Shown here: positions 14,706 through 18,805 of the stretch, piece after piece
How the letters are laid out: every line of letters starts with the position of its first letter
How positions within the stretch are numbered: position 1 is the first letter of the stretch
Assembly (NCBI GenBank): GCA_902362365.1
Contig: CABIVQ010000055.1
Location: forward strand, 1-18,805
DNA: 18,805 nucleotides
From: Clostridiaceae bacterium
GTDB lineage: Bacteria > Bacillota > Clostridia > Peptostreptococcales > Peptostreptococcaceae
Reading direction: 5' to 3'
Translations under genes and position numbers: made by a program
The notes under the pieces: generated by a model
The model's database searches: none
What the model was told of the DNA's origin: nothing
The model's input: only the letters and a program-made list of their open reading frames with translations

Positions 14706-15425
14706 TTATACTAAATCAACTATGTAACCCCTAAGTATACCATTTTCCATGTCAATCTTTCTTATCTTACACACAACCTTAATTCCTTCAGCTTCATTTT
14801 CTCCTATATATCCAGCATTGCAAAGCATATCTATACCGTTTACTATCCCTACGAAGTAACTTCCATTTACTACATATATAGATAAGTATGCGCCTCTATT
14901 TATTATCTTAGTTATTTTTGCATTATTTATTTCATTATTTTTTAGCTTTTCTATAACTATTTTTCTTTTTATATTACTAATTTCCTTTAAAGAAAATTCT
15001 CTATTATATCTCCTTCTTTGAAAACTTCAAATATTCTAGTGTTATCTTTAAATATATCTTTATTTAATGCTTTTACTTGAGTCCCATTTATATTAATAAA
15101 TGCTCCCCCAATCTAATATTTTTTCTATAGTTACCGAAGTATTGTGGTATAACTCTTTTTGTATTAATTTCATAGTATTTTTAGAGTATTCAATTTTGCC
15201 CAATATTAAATTATTTTCTCTATCAATATACTCTACAAAATAATCCACAACTTTACCTATATATTTTTTCTTATCAATTTTATACTTTGGATCATCTTTA
15301 AGCAAAATCCTTTTATTAGAACTGATTATGAACATATTTTTATCAACTTCATCACAAACTCCATACATTATAATAGTTCCCTGTAATATTTCCTTAAAAT
15401 CATCCCTTATTTCAAATCTCCTCAA
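14706..15425 (-). pseudogene. S1-like domain protein split by two frameshifts
   Basis: The frame from 15425 encodes 105 residues and then stops just after EKILDWG. Reading on in another frame continues as GAFININGTQVKALNKDIFK and RIFEVFKEGDII (to about 15005), and a second frame change restores LKEISNIKRKIVIEKLKNNE, AKITKIINRGAYLSIYVVNG and YFVGIVNGIDML to TAA at 14706. The first break is one extra G in a G5 run (15105-15109); the second is a one-base loss near 15000. Together the parts form one protein of about 240 residues with two segments (ILDWGGAFININGTQV and ITKIINRGAYLSIYVVNG) that look like S1-type nucleic-acid-binding strands. That fold assignment is tentative and I do not know a named family. 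The start is likely TTG at 15423-15425, with AGAGAGG about ten bases upstream. The breaks could be real or sequence errors. Confidence 0.65.
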
Positions 15426-15546
15426 TAAAACACAACCTCTCTAAACACACAATTTACTTTTATAAATATCACCTATATTAACTAATAATAATAAGTTAGT
15501 TTGTCTTTGCATGTCAATATATTTGGATAATTTTGTCTCATTATAT

Positions 15547-15599
15547 AAAAAAATGATTATAAAAATGTATAATATCATAATACATCCTTACAATCATTT
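15547..15599 (-). terminator. Terminator of beta-trefoil gene
   Basis: On the minus strand AAATGATTGTAA (15599-15588) pairs with TTATAATCATTT (15561-15550) with one G-U pair; inner ATGTA/TACAT pairing extends it, and a run of Ts follows. It lies about 20 bases after the stop codon at 15620. Confidence 0.8.
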
Positions 15600-15619
15600 C
15601 CTATTCATAATTTCAAATT

Positions 15620-16099
15620 TTAATAATATTTAACCAATCTAAACTTAAATGTTGTACTTTCGTTCATAACATCTTCGTCAGCTATTAGTCTACTATCTTC
15701 AGATCTTACTCTAATATACTTTCCATTTGGTGCTCTTAATGAATATAACATATTCTCTACTCTATCAACTCGAAATGTTGCAGGCCCTTGATTGTCTACA
15801 TCTACGACTAAATAGCCATCTTCATCTATTCTCAAGAACCTAGAACCATGTAGCCTTATTAAGATATTATTATCTTCTAACAATATAAAACTAAATATCT
15901 TACCAGTAAGAGGATTCTCTCCTATTGCATAAAAAAACTCATCAAAACCTATCTCTACATATTTGTTATTAGATTCCGATTTTATTTGAACTATTAATAG
16001 TTCTTTTCCATCTTCTATAAACGGTGGTAAATCTATAAAATACGTTGGAGGAAGGCTTAATGCATCCTCTGGCATTATATCTCTTCTATTCCTATTCAT
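15620..16099 (-). CDS. Beta-trefoil (fascin-like) protein, 159 aa
   Basis: A 159-residue soluble protein with no signal peptide or membrane segment. Three related blocks suggest a beta-trefoil of the fascin/actin-crosslinking type: NNKYVEIGFDEFFYAIG (45-61), GSRFLRIDEDGYLVVDV (85-101) with ATFRV (107-111), and GKYIRVRSEDSRLIADE (126-142) with TTFKFRLV (149-156). The repeated pattern is an aromatic/basic strand, a charged turn, then a hydrophobic strand ending in a T-F-x-V/L. Such folds bind carbohydrates or protein partners; no ligand can be read from the sequence. The proline-rich N terminus (LPPTYFIDLPPF, 16-27) is not part of the repeats. The ATG at 16099 has GGGGG upstream. It lies 92 bases downstream of msrAB on the same strand and has its own terminator. 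Confidence 0.82.
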   Translation of the reverse strand: MNRNRRDIMPEDALSLPPTYFIDLPPFIEDGKELLIVQIKSESNNKYVEIGFDEFFYAIGENPLTGKIFSFILLEDNNILIRLHGSRFLRIDEDGYLVVDVDNQGPATFRVDRVENMLYSLRAPNGKYIRVRSEDSRLIADEDVMNESTTFKFRLVKYY

Positions 16100-16191
16100 T
16101 CTTAACCCCCTGATGTTTTATATTTTGTTTAATACGCTACTTTATTTTATGACATCTGTTATGCTAAGGTTACAAATGAAATAATTTCTAC

Positions 16192-17118
16192 TTATTCAAA
16201 TATCTTTAGATATTCACCATATCCCATTTCTTCCATTTTTTCTTTTGGAATAAATTTTAAAGCTGCAGAGTTTATACAAAATCTTATTCCTCCCAACTCT
16301 TTAGGGCCATCATCAAAAACATGTCCTAGATGTGAATCCCCTTCTTTACTTCTAACTTCTATCCTTTCCATTCCATGAGAATAATCTCTAACTCCAATTA
16401 ATGCTTCTTTATTTATACTTCTTGCAAAACTTGGCCATCCACATCCTGAATCAAATTTATCATTTGATGAAAATAATACCTCATTACTAACTATATCTAC
16501 ATATATACCTTCTTCAAAATGATCATAATATTCATTTTTAAATGGTGGTTCTGTCATATTATTTTGAGTAACTTCAAATTGAATAGGTGTCAAATTTTTT
16601 CTCGCCCAGTTTCTTTTTACAAAATCAAATCTACCCGAGCCTTTATAATACCTATTATAATGTTCTGGATTTTTCTTATAATAATCTTGATGATACTCTT
16701 CCGCGTCATAAAACTTTTTCACAGGTAAAATTTTTGTTGCAATAGGTTTACTGTAAATTTTACTTTCTTCTAATTTTTTCTTTGACTCTTCAGCTAATTT
16801 TCTCTGTTCTTCATCAAAATAGTAAATAGCAGTTTTATAATGCTCCCCCCTATCATTAAATTGTCCTCCTTCGTCAGTAGGATCTATTGCATTCCAATAT
16901 ATATCTAAAAGTTCATTATAACTTATTATATTATCATCATAAGTTATACAAATAGCTTCTCTATGACCAGTAACACCAGAACATACTTGTTCATATGTAG
17001 GATTAGCTAAATCTCCACCTGTATATCCTGAAATAACATTTATAACTCCTTCATATCTATCAAAAGGCTTTACCATACACCAAAAACAACCACCTGCATA
17101 TATTGCTTTTTTTAACAT
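16192..17118 (-). CDS. msrAB: Bifunctional methionine sulfoxide reductase MsrAB
   Basis: Fusion enzyme of 308 residues that reduces both epimers of methionine sulfoxide in oxidised proteins. The MsrA part (about 1-155, S-epimer) has the catalytic Cys11 in AGGCFWCM, then SGYTGG and EEYHQDYY. The MsrB part (about 175-300, R-epimer) has [17 protein letters not shown] (Cys226, likely resolving), [10 protein letters not shown] and the catalytic Cys281 in RFCINSAAL. The two CxxC zinc pairs of some MsrB proteins are absent, as in many Firmicute fusions. The frame opens upstream at TTG 17157, but ATG at 17116-17118 is preceded by AAGGAG at a normal distance, and [13 protein letters not shown] is the usual N terminus. 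It is divergent from the nitrilase-family gene, with a shared 200-base upstream region. Confidence 0.96.
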   Translation of the reverse strand: MLKKAIYAGGCFWCMVKPFDRYEGVINVISGYTGGDLANPTYEQVCSGVTGHREAICITYDDNIISYNELLDIYWNAIDPTDEGGQFNDRGEHYKTAIYYFDEEQRKLAEESKKKLEESKIYSKPIATKILPVKKFYDAEEYHQDYYKKNPEHYNRYYKGSGRFDFVKRNWARKNLTPIQFEVTQNNMTEPPFKNEYYDHFEEGIYVDIVSNEVLFSSNDKFDSGCGWPSFARSINKEALIGVRDYSHGMERIEVRSKEGDSHLGHVFDDGPKELGGIRFCINSAALKFIPKEKMEEMGYGEYLKIFE

Positions 17119-17322
17119 TCCAATCAACTCCTTATTTTTATGTTCATTAAATTTCAATCTAGTTTATTTATTATTTATATTTTCTTGAGTATGTACTTTT
17201 TTATTCCCTTCTTAATTTATATTTAATCTAATTTATTAATATTTATCTTCATATTTCTACACTATAATATTTCTTAACTATGCTACTATAATATTAAATT
17301 CTCGTATAATATGGAGGTTTCT
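17119..17322. promoter_or_regulatory. Divergent intergenic region, msrAB / C-N hydrolase
   Basis: About 200 bases of very AT-rich DNA between the two divergently read genes. TATAAT appears on the plus strand at 17286-17291 and 17305-17310; the second overlaps the ribosome binding site region, so the first is the likelier -10. No convincing -35 partners or operator repeats were seen. Promoters for both genes must lie here. Confidence 0.35.
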
Positions 17323-18135
17323 ATGAATAAATTAAAAGTAGCAATTATTCAAATGGGCGTAATAGAAGATAAAATCAAGAATATTGAGAAAGCTAGTAGT
17401 CTTATAAAAAATGCTGTGAAAAAAGGGATTGATATTGCAGTCCTTCCTGAAATGTTTTTATGCCCATATGATAAATCAAATTTTCCTGTATATGCAGAAA
17501 AAGAAGGTGATTTATCTTATTTATTATTATCTGAAATAGCAAAACAAAATAATATATACTTAATTGCTGGCTCTGTTCCTGAAAAAGATAATAATGGAAA
17601 TATTTTTAATACTTCTTATGTATTTGACCCAAATGGTAATAAAATAGCTAAACATAGAAAGGTACATTTATTTGATATCGACATAGAAAATGGACAGTAT
17701 TTTAAAGAATCTGATACTCTTGATGTAGGAGATGAAGTTACTGTATTTGATACTAAATTTGGGAAAATCGGGCTTTGTATTTGCTATGATCTTAGATTTC
17801 CAGAGCTATCTCGTCTAATGATGGATAAAGGAGCTAAAGCAATAATTGTTCCAGCTGCCTTTAATATGACTACAGGCCCTGCTCATTGGGAACTTTTATT
17901 TAGATGCAGGGCTGTAGATAATCAAGTTTATACAATCGGATGTGCTCCTGCTAGAGATTATAATGCTTCTTATATTTCTTATGGCAATTCTATAGCAGTA
18001 TCTCCTTTTGGAGAAATTTTAGTACATATGAATGAAAAAGAAGGTTATAATATTTGTTCATTAGATTTTGATTATGTTGATAAAGTTAGAAGTGAGTTAC
18101 CTCTTATATCTCATAGGAGATTAGATATATATTAA
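17323..18135 (+). CDS. Carbon-nitrogen hydrolase, omega-amidase-like
   Basis: A 270-residue nitrilase-superfamily amidase with the full catalytic triad: E43 in AVLPEMF, K113 in KHRKVHLFD and C154 in GLCICYDLRFPE. The HRKVHLFDID and CYDLRFPELSR segments resemble omega-amidase/Nit2-type enzymes, which hydrolyse alpha-ketoglutaramate or similar omega-amides in metabolite repair; this substrate is inferred by resemblance, and a Nit1-like role is possible. The protein is full length and cytosolic. An ATG at 17311 lies inside the GGAGG ribosome binding site, so ATG 17323-17325, six bases after it, is the start. It is one of only two plus-strand genes. Confidence 0.93.
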   Translation: MNKLKVAIIQMGVIEDKIKNIEKASSLIKNAVKKGIDIAVLPEMFLCPYDKSNFPVYAEKEGDLSYLLLSEIAKQNNIYLIAGSVPEKDNNGNIFNTSYVFDPNGNKIAKHRKVHLFDIDIENGQYFKESDTLDVGDEVTVFDTKFGKIGLCICYDLRFPELSRLMMDKGAKAIIVPAAFNMTTGPAHWELLFRCRAVDNQVYTIGCAPARDYNASYISYGNSIAVSPFGEILVHMNEKEGYNICSLDFDYVDKVRSELPLISHRRLDIY

Positions 18136-18185
18136 AATGTATGCATTGTTATAAATCTAGTATTTTTAAATTTATCATAATTTTG

Positions 18186-18371
18186 TTAAATCTGATGAGT
18201 ACCACATAAAAAAGCAATTGGAGTAAATAATTTTTCTCCAGTTGCAAATATAGCATCTGGATGTTTTTTCTCCATAAAGTAGAATATTATTGCATTTAAT
18301 ATCCCATTTATAATTCCATTTCCTATTATACACTTTTCTAATAAGTAACTATTTAATTTTGCTTCCTTCAT
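18186..18371 (-). CDS. Truncated small membrane protein, 61 aa
   Basis: The frame begins well: ATG at 18369-18371 with AGGAGA upstream, followed by MKEAKLNSYLLEKCIIGNGI and one membrane helix (NGIINGILNAIIFYFM, about 18-33). After GEKLFTPIAF the protein stops with LCGTHQI at residue 61, and no further membrane helix is seen in any frame before the end of the nitrilase-family gene. It resembles the N-terminal part of a clostridial membrane protein of about 150 residues with two or more further helices, so I read it as a 3'-truncated gene. The recalled family is uncertain. It could still make a one-helix peptide. Confidence 0.5.
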   Translation of the reverse strand: MKEAKLNSYLLEKCIIGNGIINGILNAIIFYFMEKKHPDAIFATGEKLFTPIAFLCGTHQI

Positions 18372-18720
18372 AATGTATCTCCTATTATCAAATATTTTTT
18401 CTTTTATACTTAATTTTTTAGTTTTTTATGATATCATTTAGTAAGTATTTTTTAGTCTTATTCTAGACTACAACCGGTATTTATACTTAGCTATCATGGT
18501 GATAAGTACTTAACTTTATATTACCTCTATAAACTTATTTTATAAGCATATAATTTGTACATTTGGCTCTAATAACAATTGTAGCATATAGTTTTACGTT
18601 CTCATTCAGAGTTAATGTTCATCTTTGTGAGGAAATTTGAGTAAATATTAAATTTGAAATAATTCAAAACTCTCTATATAATCTTCTAGTGTTGCATTAA
18701 TGTAAAATTTAATACTTTAC
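18372..18720. other. Gene-free stretch with small hairpins
   Basis: No credible ORF on either strand. Three small dyads are visible: TAGTCT/AGACTA (18453-18458 with 18465-18470), a bulged hairpin TACTTA-TCA/TGA-TAAGTA (18484-18508) and TTTGAA/TTCAAA near 18652-18667. These may belong to an untranslated leader or decayed DNA. No riboswitch consensus or conserved RNA was recognised. Confidence 0.4.
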
Positions 18721-18726
18721 AAAATG

Positions 18727-18779
18727 ACCCTCATGATTTTAGAGCTAACGCTCAATTATTATGAGGGTTGAAATTTTTT
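18727..18779 (+). terminator. Branched hairpin with T-run
   Basis: ACCCTCAT (18727-18734) pairs with ATGAGGGT (18761-18768), and inside it GAGC/GCTC (18742-18745 with 18750-18753) closes a TAAC tetraloop. TGAAATTTTTT follows on the plus strand. The 8-bp stem with T-run suggests an intrinsic terminator for a plus-strand transcript, but no plus-strand gene is visible before it; a minus-strand role for a gene beyond the window is possible. Confidence 0.6.
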
Positions 18780-18805
18780 CCATTTTATTTTTAGACGCAC
18801 TTACC

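Noticed and set aside
1..18805. CRISPR array, insertion sequence or tRNA gene
   Set aside because: No regularly spaced direct repeats, no transposase-like frame and no cloverleaf with a CCA-type 3' end were seen.

Overview
The window looks like chromosome of a low-GC Gram-positive anaerobe, most likely a member of the Clostridia close to the Peptostreptococcaceae or Clostridium sensu lato. The evidence is the strong A+T bias, AT-rich codon use, AGGAGG-type ribosome binding sites, oxygen-handling flavin and sulfoxide-repair genes, and sensor kinases with a recognisable clostridial subtype. Genus is inferred, not shown. Almost everything is on the minus strand; only a 60-residue Cys-rich protein and a nitrilase-family amidase are on the plus strand.

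Layout. 122-663: decayed AIM24/TIGR00266-family gene. 770-866: a near-perfect giant palindrome with 46-bp arms. 875-3038: small unknown protein, flavodoxin/split-barrel fusion and SurE nucleotidase. 3066-3856: deleted and frameshifted remnant of a YtcJ-like amidohydrolase. 4095-4277: Cys-rich peptide. 4316-4831: very acidic unknown protein. 5007-6218: cytosolic PAS sensor histidine kinase. 6545-8557: GTPase of the tetracycline ribosomal-protection/EF-G family. 8681-9110: remnant of a GntP-type permease. 9270-10226: D-2-hydroxyacid dehydrogenase. 10416-12374: membrane sensor kinase with an extracellular binding-protein-like domain. 12588-13565: BASS-family (PanS/bile-acid symporter-like) transporter. 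13788-14636: thermonuclease-type lipoprotein. 14706-15425: possible S1-like gene broken by two frameshifts. 15620-16099: beta-trefoil (fascin-like) protein. 16192-17118: MsrAB methionine sulfoxide reductase. 17323-18135: omega-amidase-like C-N hydrolase. 18186-18371: truncated membrane protein. The last 430 bases hold hairpins but no gene.

How it hangs together. There is no obvious single pathway. Most genes have their own ribosome binding site and several are followed by their own terminator, so they look like independent housekeeping or accessory units: redox repair (MsrAB, flavoprotein), metabolite repair (nitrilase family, SurE), signalling (two related kinases with no response regulator nearby) and transport. 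The most notable window-level pattern is decay: four clear gene ruins plus one truncated gene in under 19 kb. Two of these (amidohydrolase, GntP) have lost most of their length, which sequencing error cannot explain; two others (AIM24, S1-like) are broken mainly by small indels, some in homopolymers, which could be sequence errors.

I did not find CRISPR arrays, insertion sequences, tRNA/rRNA genes, phage genes or a recognisable new defence system. The best candidates for something undescribed are the 97-bp palindrome, the shared C-terminal tail of the two orphan kinases, the fascin-like bacterial trefoil, and the divergent ribosomal-protection GTPase.
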